From: Euglena gracilis
Taxonomy: Eukaryota; Euglenida; Euglenophyceae; Euglenales
NCBI GenBank assembly: GCA_039621445.1
Contig: CP154954.1
Span: 12,456,716-12,520,715 of the forward strand
Length of the DNA: 64,000 nucleotides
Direction of reading: 5' to 3'
This document shows positions 22,671-34,558 of the stretch, piece by piece; the stretch's first letter is position 1; every line of letters starts with the position of its first letter. The notes under the pieces were generated by a model that saw only the letters and a program-made list of their open reading frames with translations, was not told the DNA's origin and did not search any database. Position numbers and translations under genes: made by a program.

Positions 22671-23876
22671 TACCAGGGGTACAGGGCAGTGCCAGCGCGG
22701 CGCCGCTGGGGGGTGGGTCGAGTCAAAGTTGGGCACTGCGCACTTATCCCAGCCCCCCCTTACATGCCTTTGAAACCACACGGCTGGGGTGTACACATCC
22801 CTGCGAGGATCGAATGGCAGTGGGGGACGAGGAATCCCTCGAGCGAATCACCCTGGCCTTGTAACAAACGTCCCCCATTACACGGAACCTTTTTGGGACA
22901 GGTACTCAGAGTCGACACCCTGCACTGAAAACAACACCACCCATGGCCGTTGTGAAGGCCAAGGAAAGCATGTCTGCACACATTCTCTCCATACACCCCG
23001 TCTGCTGAGACTGCAGTCAAACAGTCAAACATGGAACAGCGGAGTGAGTACGTACCGGTGCAATCCCTTCTTGTGTCGCCTATTAGCACCCTGTGGGAGG
23101 TTGTCACACAGGGCCATGCCAAACAACTGAGCACACAAGGCAAAGCACAGCAAATGAGACACACGCCGTCCACGAGAGTGCGGCGGACTGCGCAGGTGCA
23201 CATTCTCCGCGATGTGAGCAGTCGTGTCTCGCACTCCAGAACCCAGTGCCACCACCCACACAATTGGCTTGAGATTGGGGCAAGGCAATCCCCACGACGC
23301 GCCACGACGCGTTGGTGGCCTTTTTGTTAGCAATTTTTTTCAGGGGCATCGCATGGCACAAGTGGAATGCCCTAATAACTGCGCACCCCAAGGGTCAGAA
23401 ACCTCCTTAAAAGTGCGCACGTCCACCTCCTTTCAGACTCCCATATTCTGCACACCCAAGGCCACATCCTAGCAGTCCACGCTTCATATCCATGGCAGGC
23501 AAACAATGTGCCAGCCAGCGTGTCCTGCACGTCATGCGCGGACGCGCATTCCCTTTCGCGCAGCCTTTGTGTCTATTCCAAAAATGCACACCTGCGCGTT
23601 TTTCGGGATTGGCACTCTGTGTCACCCTTGTTGTTTCACCTGGGAGGGCTGTGTGTCTATGGCTGCAAGGAGTTTGTTCCCACGCTCAATCAGGACAGCT
23701 CTGAGGTAAGCCAAGCCGACGCACAGCTGGTCCTGAGTTTGCAAAATCAGCAGCTAATCCCAGACTGTAGACTGTGGAAACTCCATTGCAAAGGAGCTCT
23801 CCACACGAAGGAAATGTGTAATGAGGCGACCCTGCAACCTGGCATGCAGTGATGAAAGGTTATAGTTGATGCATAT

Positions 23877-24375
<499 letters not shown>

Positions 24376-24384
24376 TGTTTATAT

Positions 24385-24679
24385 CAGGCTGTATTTAGTC
24401 GGGTGCTTACTCCACCCCGGGGGGGGGGTGCCTGCTTGGGCAGGCACTCCAAGGCACTCCCAATCCGCCCCCCCCCCCGGGCACATGGCCAAAAGTGTCC
24501 TAGCACAACCCTGGCGCCGAAGGCGCCGGGGAGCTAAACATAGCCTATTTTCAAAGGAATGTGCCTGGGCACAGCCCGAAATCCGATCCCCCCGGGGGGG
24601 GGGACAGTGCCTGCCTGGGCAGGCACTCACAGGCACTCCGGACCCCCCCTCCCCCCCGGGGTTGGTGAAAAACAGCCTG
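24385..24679. mobile_element. Family A TIR element, 295 bp
   Basis: It starts CAGGCTGTATTT and ends AAAACAGCCTG. The TSD is GTTTATAT versus GTTTATAC (7 of 8). The interior has tgcctgcttgggcaggcact twice and the hairpin TGGCGCCGAAGGCGCC. It abuts the (CATATA)n microsatellite. Confidence 0.85.
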
Positions 24680-25326
24680 GTTTATACATGTATATATGAA
24701 AGGTTTTAATAATTGCATGAAAGATATCACTGTTAAAAGGTGCCGTGGTATCACCAACCAGTATCGGATTACCTCTCTTCAGAGTTTCGTCTCACATGCC
24801 ACCCGCAGTGCTGCTACTCTGGGGCATCATTTCCCTCCCCCTTTTGTGTGTCGCCAACCCCACCACCCTCCTCCGCGCCCAACTGGCTGTCAGCATAGTA
24901 TGAGCTGCCCCCTCCTCTGGCGTACGGAGTGCATATGTGGGAAACTCCACCCCCCCAGCCCCACCCACACACGTTTCCCCCCCAAAACAACGCCCCCCAC
25001 TGCTGTGTGACCTTAGTGCCATACATCTACTGTCTAGTTCGTCTTGTTTCTGTTACTTTTATAAACATTGAACGTTATTCCTTCTGAATGGAATATTGTT
25101 CGGTTGGAGATCATACATCAGTATTCCAGTTTACACCATAATTTTTCCGGTATCTTTCAAAGCGGTTTTCCGCTTCCTTTTTGGTTTATTGAAAAATATG
25201 TGCTGTGGAACCACATACGGACGCCTCTCAAGTTAGGAACCACCCCATTCCCCGATTTTTTTTTGGCAGTCATTTTTCCCATGTGACGTTGTGCTCCATT
25301 GAAACTTTATGAACACGTTGCCGCAG

Positions 25327-25428
25327 GTGCTGGCGGAGCAGCTGGTCTCCCTGGGCCCTGACCCCCTCAGCACCATATACGTCAGCGGCACCATGCGCGG
25401 CGTGCTGTGCCAGACGTTGCCCACCATG
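25327..25428 (+). CDS. Orphan exon, unknown protein
   Basis: A GC3-rich open segment after a gccgcag acceptor encodes VLAEQLVSLGPDPLSTIYVS and GTMRGVLCQTLPTM, with a possible donor atg|GTGCCC. The codon bias matches the genuine exons of the window, but no family is recognised and no adjoining exon was found within several kb. Confidence 0.5.
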
Positions 25429-26412
25429 GTGCCCCATACAACCCTTGCCGCCCATTGAAAGACTTAATGCAATACAGCCAGAATATAGTCATGCCGAAGG
25501 GTTGCCTAACATTCTCCCCCCTCATCACTTTCAATCGAAGCCCTGGGTGGTTATTTTGACTCTTGGTTGAAAACTCAAGGAGAGAGACTTTCATTTGGGT
25601 TTTTTTGCTTCAAAGTGCAAGTGAATACTCAGGGGGAATAATATTTGCAAGTTGGAACAGAAGTGGTTATTCTTATTTCAGAAATCGCGCACCATTTGCG
25701 TTCCGAGCTCTATTCAGGTTTATAGGTTTATATTTCTCTGGCAACAGTGGTGGGTCAAACAGAGATAGTCTTTTGCTGTCCTGCCACAGCTCAGCTGCTG
25801 GGCACGGTGTATGATGGAGAAGACGCAGTTGGGTGCTCCATCCATCCCCAAAAACGTGACCCCCCCACACCTTAGTCCATTCACATGCATATTTCAGCAT
25901 GCTTTGTGTCCAGTCCATACAATCACTTAGTCACTGGCCGATCCCCCCCCCCCCCGGGTTGGTGGGTGGTTTTTTTCGGATGGCCCCCTTTGGGGGGCGG
26001 CAAAAAAACTACAAAAGTGACCTGACGTCCAAGGCGCTGGAAATTTTTGACCTTTTTTCATGATTTTGGTCAAATTTTCTTTGGATTCTAGAGTGGCCGA
26101 CCCCCCCGGGGGGGGTCACTGACTGGTTTCCCGAAGAAAAGTGACTGGCTGGTTTTTTGAAGAGTGGAGTGATCCCCCGAGGGAGGGAGTCGGTAAAGAA
26201 TTGTATGGTCCAGTCCCACCTGGACCTCTCTGTCCAAGAGAGAAAAGCCACAACCGACAGCTGCTGCATGACTGCCTGGTTGTCATTTCTTTGACAGGTC
26301 CTGGGACGTCCCAAAGCAGTGTTTTGTGCCCTCGTACCAGGGCAATCACAGCCACACAATCCTCCGTGTTTATTCCCCAGGAACCAACCAACCTGCTGGC
26401 CCAACCACCTGG

Positions 26413-26748
26413 CCCTAACCCTAACCCTAACCCTAACCCTAACCCTAACCCTAACCCTAACCCTAACCCTAACCCTAACCCTAACCCTAACCCTAACCCT
26501 AACCCTAACCCTAACCCTAACCCTAACCCTAACCCTAACCCTAACCCTAACCCTAACCCTAACCCTAACCCTGGCCCTATCCCTACCCAACCAACCAACC
26601 AACCAACCTACCAACCAACCAATCAACCAACCAACCAACCAATCCCGATCCAACTTTGCGATCAAGCGTGCCGCGTTCTTTGAATCTGGATGCCATACCT
26701 AACCCTAACCCTAACCCTAACCCTAACCCTAACCCTAACCCTAACCCT
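26413..26748. repeat. Interstitial telomere-type arrays (CCCTAA)n
   Basis: About 26 uninterrupted CCCTAA units (26413-26572) are followed by a CCAA/AACC tetranucleotide tract (about 26586-26642). After about 55 bp of unique sequence, eight more units follow (26698-26748). The C-rich strand is on +, as at a left chromosome end, but coding exons and other repeats lie on both sides, so the array is internal. Confidence 0.97.
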
Positions 26749-27294
26749 GTACAAGCCGGGTATATACCTTGCACTGTAGCTTTGGATATTTTCTCGGGAT
26801 TTGCAATCTTATTGAGCGACCAGGGTGGAACAAAAGAGAGATACGTCTCCACGCGCTTGCGCAAAGCCGCTCTGTCGGCAGTGCTCATTTTTGGGGGCAT
26901 GAGAGCAACTGGGGACAAAATGGAAAGGGGAATTTGTTTTTTGGGGGGTATGTTTTTTGTGCTGTCAGGGGGGGTATGTTTTTTGTGTTGTTGGCAACCT
27001 GTACAATTGCACAAGCAAAGCAAGCCTCCTCTGCCGTTTTTGTTTGCGTATTGAAGCTTGCAACCAAAAATGGGGTTGGGTGATGCCCTGCCGCCAACTG
27101 CACGGAGTGTGCCTGCCTTCCGCTGATCTTCCACTGGAATGCCAGTGCCTGCTGTGCAGAGTTGGGATTCTCATCCCATAGACCAAAGGACAGTTTGGAA
27201 GAGGGCTGTTTGATGTTTGATTAAGCAAACACTTCAAAGAATATTTCAAATGTTGCTGGCTTTCTTCCCTTAAAGTGCCAACTTGCGGTCACGG

Positions 27295-27665
27295 GTTATT
27301 TTTGTTTAAGGCGAAAAATTTTAAGTTTTTTAAGGCGTTTTTTTTTAAGGTTTTTTTTATGTTTTTTAGCATTGCTAAATTTTTAAGGCGTCTATTTTCC
27401 GATGGAAGTCCAAGGGCCGTCTCGGCGTCGAACGGGGGTCCAAATTTAAAGCGGTTGAAAACCATGATCCGGCGATGACAGAAATCCCCCCCCCCCCCGG
27501 AGCTGTCTTGTTTTTGCCGAGATTTTGCAACTTCATTTTTGCTCAAAATTCAAAAAATTTGTCGGAAGGATTTTTTTAAAAAAGGTTTTTAAGGTTCTTG
27601 TAAGGTTGTTTAAGGCATTTTGGCCCAAATTTTAAGGTGCTTTTAAAGGGTTTTTTTAATGCGCC
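27295..27665. repeat. Dispersed T/A-rich repeat, copy 2
   Basis: Partner of 17825-18160; see that entry for shared blocks. Dominated by ttaagg/tttaag homopolymer-like arms. No coding capacity. Confidence 0.7.
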
Positions 27666-27939
27666 TTAAAAAATACCACCTGCATGGGATCCCTAGTTTG
27701 GCAATTTGGATTGAAAGATTCAGAAAAAATTGAAAAATTCAGAAATACAACGATAATAGCATATCCTTGTGAAATTTTTTCTGGCTCCAACTGTCCAAAG
27801 GATGACTACATGGTATTATTTTCTTTTTTGAACGTGTGCAAATGAACCAAAATTTGTCGAAGATTGAGAGGAAGGTGGCCAGGCCAAAATCTGGGTAGAT
27901 TATGTGTTTTATTAAGAGAGGTGAGTTTTTTTTCTATTA

Positions 27940-28206
27940 CCCGCCCCCCCCCCCCTTGTCGTACGACCACCCCTCATTTACGACCACCCCCCGGTCACAG
28001 GTTGCAGGTCATGGGGGTGTTATGACCCCCCCCCCATGTCACAGGTTGCAGGTTGCGAAAAATTTAACACCACCTTACCCACGACGGCCCCCGCATTTAT
28101 GACCACCCCCCGGTCACAGGTTGCAGGTTATGGGGGTGTTACGACCCCCCCCCCCTGGTCACAGGTTCACAGGTTGCAGGAACCCGGTCGTACAACAAGG
28201 GGGGGG
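27940..28206. mobile_element. Family B TIR element, TA target site
   Basis: The left end (CCCG, a C run, TTGTCGTACGACC) pairs with the right end GGTCGTACAACAAGGGGGGG, and TA flanks both sides. The interior has three tandem copies of a ggtcacaggttgcaggt unit separated by C runs. Confidence 0.8.
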
Positions 28207-28677
28207 TACTTTTCTTGAGGTTTAGGTTTTCTTTTGCACTCGATCCGACCCCCCCCCAGTCAGGGGTTCTCTGAAGCAGGAGGACCCTACATGTGGGGAG
28301 CTAGCCAGCACTTTTCCCCAGCTAGCAACTCTGAGCCGGGCTGCCAACCGGACCCGCGCCCCCGGGTCCACTGAAATGAAATATTTGGGCCAGCCCCACA
28401 CACAAAGGTTTTTTTTTTAAGTTTGGTGACCCAGAGCAGAGAGGGACAAAAGGCGCCGGGGGGGGGGGGCGGGTCGAAGAATGCTCATTTTTGGCTTGAA
28501 AACAGGGTTTCTGGGTCCGGGAGGCCAAAAAACATGGTTCTGGGCAATTTTTTTGATTTTTTTGGCTTTTTTTTTGACAGGTTTTGACCCGTTTTGGGAC
28601 CGGATCGAGTCCCCTCCCTGGGGCCCTGCTCCTGATGCGGACACTGCGTGACCAGTCGTCTCTGTTTCTTATTTGTC

Positions 28678-28904
28678 ATGGCCGAGGCGAATTCCAGCCC
28701 CCCCCCCCGCACCCGCCCCAAACGCCGACCCTGCCCGCATGACGACGCCCGCCTCTTGCTGCCTCCCCCGACCACGGCCAGCTCCCCCCTCCAGCGGCTC
28801 TCCGCTGCGCTCGCCTCGCGCGCACAGCTGCGCACCGCGGCGGCCGTGGTGTCCTCTGCACTGCTGGTGTGGCTTGTGTGCTGGGCCTTCTGCCCCACTT
28901 TCGG
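28678..28904 (+). CDS. First exon of a signal-anchor membrane protein
   Basis: The ATG at 28678 starts MAEANSSPPPRTRPKRRPC, a Pro/Arg-rich cytosolic head, followed by a hydrophobic segment AAAVVSSALLVWLVCWAF (about residues 54-71), consistent with an uncleaved signal anchor. The exon ends at ttcgg|GTATCA. GC3 is very high. No family is recognised. Downstream exons with N-glycosylation sequons and cysteines suggest the rest is lumenal or extracellular. Confidence 0.68.
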
Positions 28905-29315
28905 GTATCAGTTCCATGATAACATGGCAGCAGGGGGGGCAAACTCGGTTTTCTTCTTTTTTTTTGTGTTTTTCCATTTCGGCAAAATTTGCAGTATTTT
29001 TTTGTGTTTTTTTGTCCATCGCATTTTTTTTGCAAGTCCATGTCTCCCCGCCCCCGATAATACCTTTCTCCCATCTGAGCACCACTCCATCCTGCCACCC
29101 CATCGATCTGTCACTGTGCTCCAGTGGGTTGTTCCACATTCATTTCTCGGTTCCCGTCTTCCACCCCCACCCTCACTACCTGCGTGCTACCCAGCTTTTG
29201 AAGGACGTTCATGGACTGGCGGGGAGGGGAGGGGTCATTGGGTCACGACAGCACCCGTTTAACCGATGCACAGAGGGCTGCTTGTCTCCCTTGTGATTCA
29301 TTTCTGTCGGCGCAG

Positions 29316-29383
29316 ACCTCCTCAGACTGGCCGCAGGACGTCAACGTCTCGGCCATTGCCCAAACCCGTCCTGCTCACTGGCA
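29316..29383 (+). CDS. Short exon, probable continuation of the membrane protein
   Basis: After a cggcgcag acceptor, the GC3-richest frame encodes TSSDWPQDVNVSAIAQTRPA with an NVS sequon. A ca|GTGATG donor follows. The phase from the preceding exon does not match cleanly, so frame or borders may be wrong. Confidence 0.4.
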
Positions 29384-30190
29384 GTGATGAGTATTCTGAA
29401 ATTATGTGGTTTTTCAATCGAATGGTGACAAACACAGAAAAAGCTGAACATGAGCTCATGAGTGCCCACAGAAAGGTTGGCTCTATTTTCGGCGGTCACC
29501 GCCGATTATTTTGTTTTCAAAGTTGACCCCCCACAAGTGGTACTCAAATACAGGCTAGCCCAGCAGAGGTTTTCAAGACCTAGGGACTGAGACCGAAGGC
29601 TCCAATCCTTCAAAGGGGCATTCATTTTCTCAATGGCCTTCATTTTTTGCCTTATTGTTTGGCGCTAATCCCCCCCCCTCCTCGGGGTGTGGGACCGACT
29701 CATTCTGCTCCCGCCCTTGGGGGTGGGCAAAATGTCCTCCCTAATTTCTGATCTGCATTTCATTGGGGATCATTTTGGGTTTGGGTTGAACAGTGGGACG
29801 GGATTGTGGGGGATCCATGGCTGATCAGGATTGCCAGAAACCCAAGGGGTGGTGACCCCTACCTCCACATTTTGGTGGGTAGGGGTTCCGACCGCCCCCT
29901 CCTCATTCCTTTGTTTTGAGGCGCCCCCCTTTTTAGGCTTGGCGGTATAGCCCGGGGCGATTTCCAACAAAAACTTTGAAGCACTTTGAAGGTGTGGGTG
30001 GATGGACCATGCCGTGAGGCCCTCCCCTCTCTGGGGGGTTCACGGAGCACAAAAGCATGCCCCCCTCTGGAGAATGCTTCTGGGTCGGGCCAGAAAAGTA
30101 CCCTGGGTGGAATAGGATCCCCATTTTCAGGCCAAACCATGAACAAGGTGTCCCCAGAACTCTGGTCCCCCCGCCACCACTGAGCCGCAG

Positions 30191-33100
30191 CAGCTGCTGT
30201 GGGTGGCGACGTTCCTCGCCGACGGCTGGGCAGCGGCCGCCCCGACCCTCGCGCTGGGCCTGGCGGGCGCCGCGGTGGGCCCGGCCTTCCAGCGGCTGGC
30301 CGATGGCTGGGCTGCCGTGCGGGCGGCTCTCCGCACCGGCACGGCGCTGCCAGGTGTGCTGCTGTGTGAAACAGGAAGCTCCCGCCCATTTCTAATTGAC
30401 TGATTCTTTGACCCAAAGCACGACACAAGTCCTATTTGTTTCGGAAAACGGCCTTGAAAACGATCAGCTAGCCAGCTCTAAACCCCACCCCCCACTTATA
30501 AACCCCCCCCACTTATAAACCCCCCCTCGGGCCGACCAACCAAACCGGATCCTATAAACCCCCCCCTGGGAAGAAAAATGGAAACCGCCGGGGACGATTT
30601 TTTCCGGCCCCCAACCACCCAAAAACTGATTTTTTTGGCAGTTTTTTGAGACCGGCCATCATCAAAAATGCCATTTTTGACCAAATTTGCCGAAAATTGC
30701 CAATTTGGGGGGGTTTCGGGGTGATTTTGGGGGGTCGGATTTTCACCAACAATTCCGGATCCTATAACCCCCCCCCCCCACCTATAAACCCCCCCTTCGG
30801 CCGACCAACCAAACCAGATCCTATAAACCCCGGGGGGTTTATAAGTGGGGGGGGTTACATTGTATTTCCAACCAGCCTATGAACATGCATTCGATATTAA
30901 TGGCATCATTTGATTGCAGCCGGTCCATGAAAATCTGGGATCTGGGCTGGCCGGACCCCCCCCCCCCCGTACCCCCAACCAATCACCAATAATAAAAATG
31001 TCCGAAAATGGCCGAAAATGAAATTTTGGGCTCCATAGGTGGAGGTCCCGAAAATGGCCGAAAATGGCCGAGAATGGCCGAAAATGAGAAAAAAATTGTT
31101 GCAATTTTTTTCGAGTTTTTTTTTGCCTAGCAGTTTCGTTTTCCCTGAGGGGCAATTTTCGGTGCGACTGATTCTTGTCTCTGTGCAGCCTGTCTTCTTT
31201 TGTTATTATGCCTGGCCCTGCAACACATGCTGCTCAAAGAACCACCTCCGAAAGGGTTATTTGGGCCAAAGCTGAATGTTTTGATGGCATTTCAGAAAAT
31301 TTTGGTGACAAGGGCGATGCTGGCGTTTTTTTTGTATATTTTGAAGAATTAAACATATTTTTGGGATAATTTCTCCACAAATCTCCAGTATTACTCCTAC
31401 CTTGGCCATTTTGGATCAATTTTTGCTAATTTTGTGGATATTTTGCACTGATTTGGCAAATATTGGGCTAATTTGGGTCAATATGAGCACATTTTATGGC
31501 ATTTTTGGCCATTTTGTGCCGTTTTGGTGATTTTGGGTTATTTTTCACTTCACAATTGTGGGCATTGCTGGCGTTTTTGGGCAAGTTTACGCTATTTTAG
31601 TCATTTTAGGTCATTTTGTTTGCTTTTTAGGGCCTTTTGCGGTCAACTTTAGGCTTTTTGTGGTCATTTTTTGGGTTTCTGTGGTCATTTTGCTAGGTTG
31701 GGAGCCAGTGGATGCAGTGGTTGCAGATACTGGGCAGTGCAATGGATGCAGATGTTGAACAAGATGCAGACACTGGACAAGATGCAGGTGCTGGACAAGA
31801 TGCAGTGGATGCAGATACTGGACAAGATTAAGATCTTGACAAGATGCAGGTTGCACAAGCTGCACACACCAGACAAGATGCAGTGATTGCTGATGCAATG
31901 GATGTAGATATTGGACACAATGCAGATGCTGGACAAGATGCGATATTGAACAAGATGCGGACATCGGACAATTGGGTGAGCGCATTTGATGTCAATATTC
32001 CAACATTATGGGCCGAGCACATGTTTGCTTGCTTTTGTTCTGCCGCTCAAGCTGAGCGCACTTTCTCCCAATTTCGCCACATCCAGATGGATGATCGTCT
32101 CAACATGACGGATGAAATTTTACATCAAGGCTTCTTTGAAGTCATGCCTGTCTTCTCCTGCCATTATGCCTGACCGTGGAACACATGCTGCTCAAAGAAC
32201 CACCTCCGAATGGGTTATTTGGGCCAAGCCGATGGTTTTGATGACATTTCAGAAAATTGTGTGACAAGGTGCAACCGGGCAAAGTATGTGAAGTGTATTT
32301 TTTTCTCTATTAAAGCTGTGATTCCTGCATTAGGTTTATTGCACACAAGTGGATGGGATCTAGCAGTGCCACCATCAAACAATGTTGCTTGGGTTATCAA
32401 GTTGGAATAGGTGAGGGGAAGTTGTTTGTGAAAAGCATCCACGCCAAGAGGCTTGAAGAGAAAATCACCAGTTTTGGTGTTGCCATTCACTATTGTGGTT
32501 AATATGTCATGTGCCAACCACTCTCATGAAGCGTCCCAAGAACCCCCAGCAAAAAAAAGACCAAAGTGGACAAGAGCCTCTCTGGCAGGAAAAAAGAAGC
32601 CTATTCCCAAAACCTTGCATTTGCATATTGCAACAAAAAACTCTTTGACCTCTTTAATCCCTGAGCACCCATTCCAAACAGACCTCCTTGGATGCGTTAG
32701 CTTGTCACGACTGCTTGCATGTTGACTGAATGATCAAAATGCATTGTTGGTATGAAAGAATTTTAAGGCAGCTTTACCCCCCACCTCTTGGAAAAAATGG
32801 CTGAAAATGGCCGAAAATGGCCGAAAGTTGCGAAAATCTGGGGGTCAAGTATAGGTATTTGCCCCCAACCCCTGGGGGGGGGGTCCAGCCAGCACCTTTT
32901 TCTAGCCGGCCCGCGGGACCCCCCAGCCAGGGCAGAACGGGAATCGGCCGAACAGCCAGGGTGGTGGGTGGGGGGGGGTCGATCACCCCCCCCACCACCT
33001 CTTCCCGCACCAATTTTTGACCCGAAAATTTTTTTACGGCGCCTTCGGCGCTGGGTGTTTTTTTGACCCATTTTGGGACCCATATAGGGTCCCCCCAAAA

Positions 33101-34294
33101 ACCACCCCAAACCCCATTTTTTCACACCTTCCAAAAATTCGACATTTTCTCAAAATGTTGATTTTGAGAGGTTTTTGAGCAAAAAAATGCCATTGAAAGT
33201 CCAAAAAATTTCAACGAGAAAAAATGTCAGTAAAATTTGTTTCGTCCACTTTTTTTGACCTTCGTTTTTTCACCCCCCTCCTAAAAGTACCAATTTTTAG
33301 GACGGAAATTTTTGAGATTTTTTGTGAAAAATTGTGGTTTTCCATCAAAAAATCATGTGTTTTGGGTTTATTTTTCAAAAAAAATTCAAAAAATTTTCTG
33401 GCCAAAATCCCCGTTTTCCCGAAATCGGTGAAAATGCTGTGGTGGGTGGGGGGGGGGGTCGACCCCCCCCCACCAGGCCTTCCGGTTCTGCCCTGCCCCC
33501 AGCCCAGGGCCAGAACACCCCTGGTTGGCATCACTCCAGGGCTGACCCCTATGGGATGTCTCACCAGGCCTTTTGTCCCAGCCTTGTCTCGGGAGGGAGG
33601 CTAACTAACGCCTTGTTTTGAGGTTTTTTTTCGAGTTTTTTTCGATTTTGGGAAATACGTGGTTTTGTTGCAATTTTTGTGTGTTTTTGTTTTTTCCGCA
33701 TTTTTTTTCGAGGCCATATTGCATTCCCCCACTCAATCCCTCTCCCACCCCCAGGCGGGGCACTACCAGACCCAGTGAGCCTCTTCACAGCCATTGCCGC
33801 GGCCCTTCCGCCCGCTGTCCAGGGTTCGATGTACCCCCCCCCCCCTATGTCCAACGACCCCCCTATGTCCAATGACCACCCCCCCGGTCAGAGGACACCT
33901 TTTCGGAGGTTTGACCAAATTTTTGGTCCCGGCGCGAAGCGCCGGGACGAAAAATTTTGCCAAAAATTAGCCAAAAATTTGGCCAAAATGCCATTTTTGA
34001 CACTTTTTTGGACCAAAATTTGTCAAAATTGCCCAAAATTTTCGGCGCAAAGCGCCGGAAGGGAAAAATTGGGCATTTTTGGGTGGGTAGGGACCCGGGT
34101 ACCCACCAACTTTCTTTTGACCCCATGTCCAACGACCACCCCCCCGGTCAGAGGACACCTTTTTGGTCACTACCCTATGTCCAACGACCACCCCCCCGGT
34201 CAGAGGACAGAGGTTACCGGTCATTGGACATAGGGGGGGGGTCGCTGAGCTCTTATCTCTTTAGAGTAAGAGCGAAGCTTACCACCAGGGAAAA
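30191..34294 (+). CDS. Hydrophobic exons of the membrane protein (30191-30353, 33755-33833, 34242-34294)
   Basis: Exon 30191-30353 encodes QQLLWVATFLADGW and APTLALGLAGAAVGPAF, ending cca g|GTGTGC. Exon 33755-33833 starts after a cccccag acceptor in the matching phase and encodes ALPDPVSLFTAIAAALPPAV, then QGSM. A family B element (33834-34241) follows directly; beyond it the frame resumes as SLSSYLFRVRAKLTTREK. The chain is supported by codon bias and phase continuity. No domain was identified. Confidence 0.55.
30481..30855. mobile_element. Family B TIR element, TA target site
   Basis: The inverted ends read (A)ACCCC-rich then ACTTATAAACC at the left and GGTTTATAAGTGGGGGGGGT at the right, with TA at 30479-30480 and 30856-30857. 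Internal copies of ggatcctataaacccc and a ggccattttt-type core are present. It lies in an intron. Confidence 0.75.
31189..32275. repeat. Direct repeats bracketing the hAT relic
   Basis: About 125 bp at 31189-31316 recurs at 32147-32275 (roughly 85% identical; shared aacacatgctgctcaaagaa, ccacctccgaa and gggttatttgggccaa). The intervening 830 bp hold a T-rich tract, a short tandem repeat (31720-31960, ggacaagatgcagatgct-like) and the transposase fragment. It may be the remains of a rearranged transposon. Confidence 0.75.
31966..32173 (+). pseudogene. hAT-family transposase C-terminal fragment
   Basis: The translated segment includes CSAAQAERTFSQFRHIQMDD and RLNMTDEILHQGFF, resembling the C-terminal dimerisation region of hAT transposases (S/A..ER.FS...R..L). 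It lacks GC3 bias, is preceded by a minisatellite (DKMQ-type repeats) and has no intact N-terminal or catalytic region, so it is a relic. Its presence fits the 8-bp TSDs of family A. Confidence 0.6.
32500..32725 (+). other. Unassigned AT-rich open frame near the hAT relic
   Basis: Encodes a Lys/Arg-rich start (PPAKKRPKWTRASLAGKKK) followed by SLIPEHPFQTDLLGC and a stop. Its base composition matches the neighbouring transposon relic rather than host exons, so it may be mobile-element derived. No family recognised. Confidence 0.3.
32780..33600. repeat. Dispersed repeat shared with 59740-60215
   Basis: Common blocks include gccagggtggtgggtggggg, cacctcttcccg, caatttt(tg/cg)ac, a GGCGCC hairpin, and later ggtgaaaatgctgtggtggg with a ggtcgacccccccccaccag block. 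Non-coding. Confidence 0.7.
33834..34241. mobile_element. Family B TIR element between coding segments
   Basis: The left end is a C run then TATGTCCAACGACC; the right end is GGTCATTGGACATA then a G run. The target site reads TA at the left (33832-33833) and TC at the right (34242-34243). The interior has four tgtccaacgaccacc-like copies and hairpins CGGCGCGAAGCGCCGG and CGGCGCAAAGCGCCGG. Coding sequence abuts both ends. Confidence 0.78.
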
Positions 34295-34558
34295 GTGGGG
34301 GGTCGGACCCCCCCCCCTCCCCCGGCCCCCCCCCCCTCTGGGTAGACCGTGAAAACCGCGGATTATCACCATGACCCCAGCCCGGTTCCCGGAATTTTTT
34401 TTTCCAGTTGCGAGCGACTGGATTCCTAGTTTCCGAATCACCTGGGTTTGACCCCCAACTCCCCGCCAGGCCCGAGTTATTCACGCGCGAAGGGGTCCAA
34501 ACTGGGTAGGATTTACCCGCCCCCCCTGGATAAGCCCCCCCCCCCCTTTGGACTCTGC

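Noticed and set aside
26009-26702. 200-codon frames through the telomere-type array
   Set aside because: Repetitive Gly-Leu, Arg-Val, Pro-Asn or Thr-Leu peptides from CCCTAA repeats, not genes.
32215-32517. Minus-strand 100-codon frame near the hAT relic
   Set aside because: AT-rich, overlaps the direct repeat, and shows no recognised motif; too weak to call.
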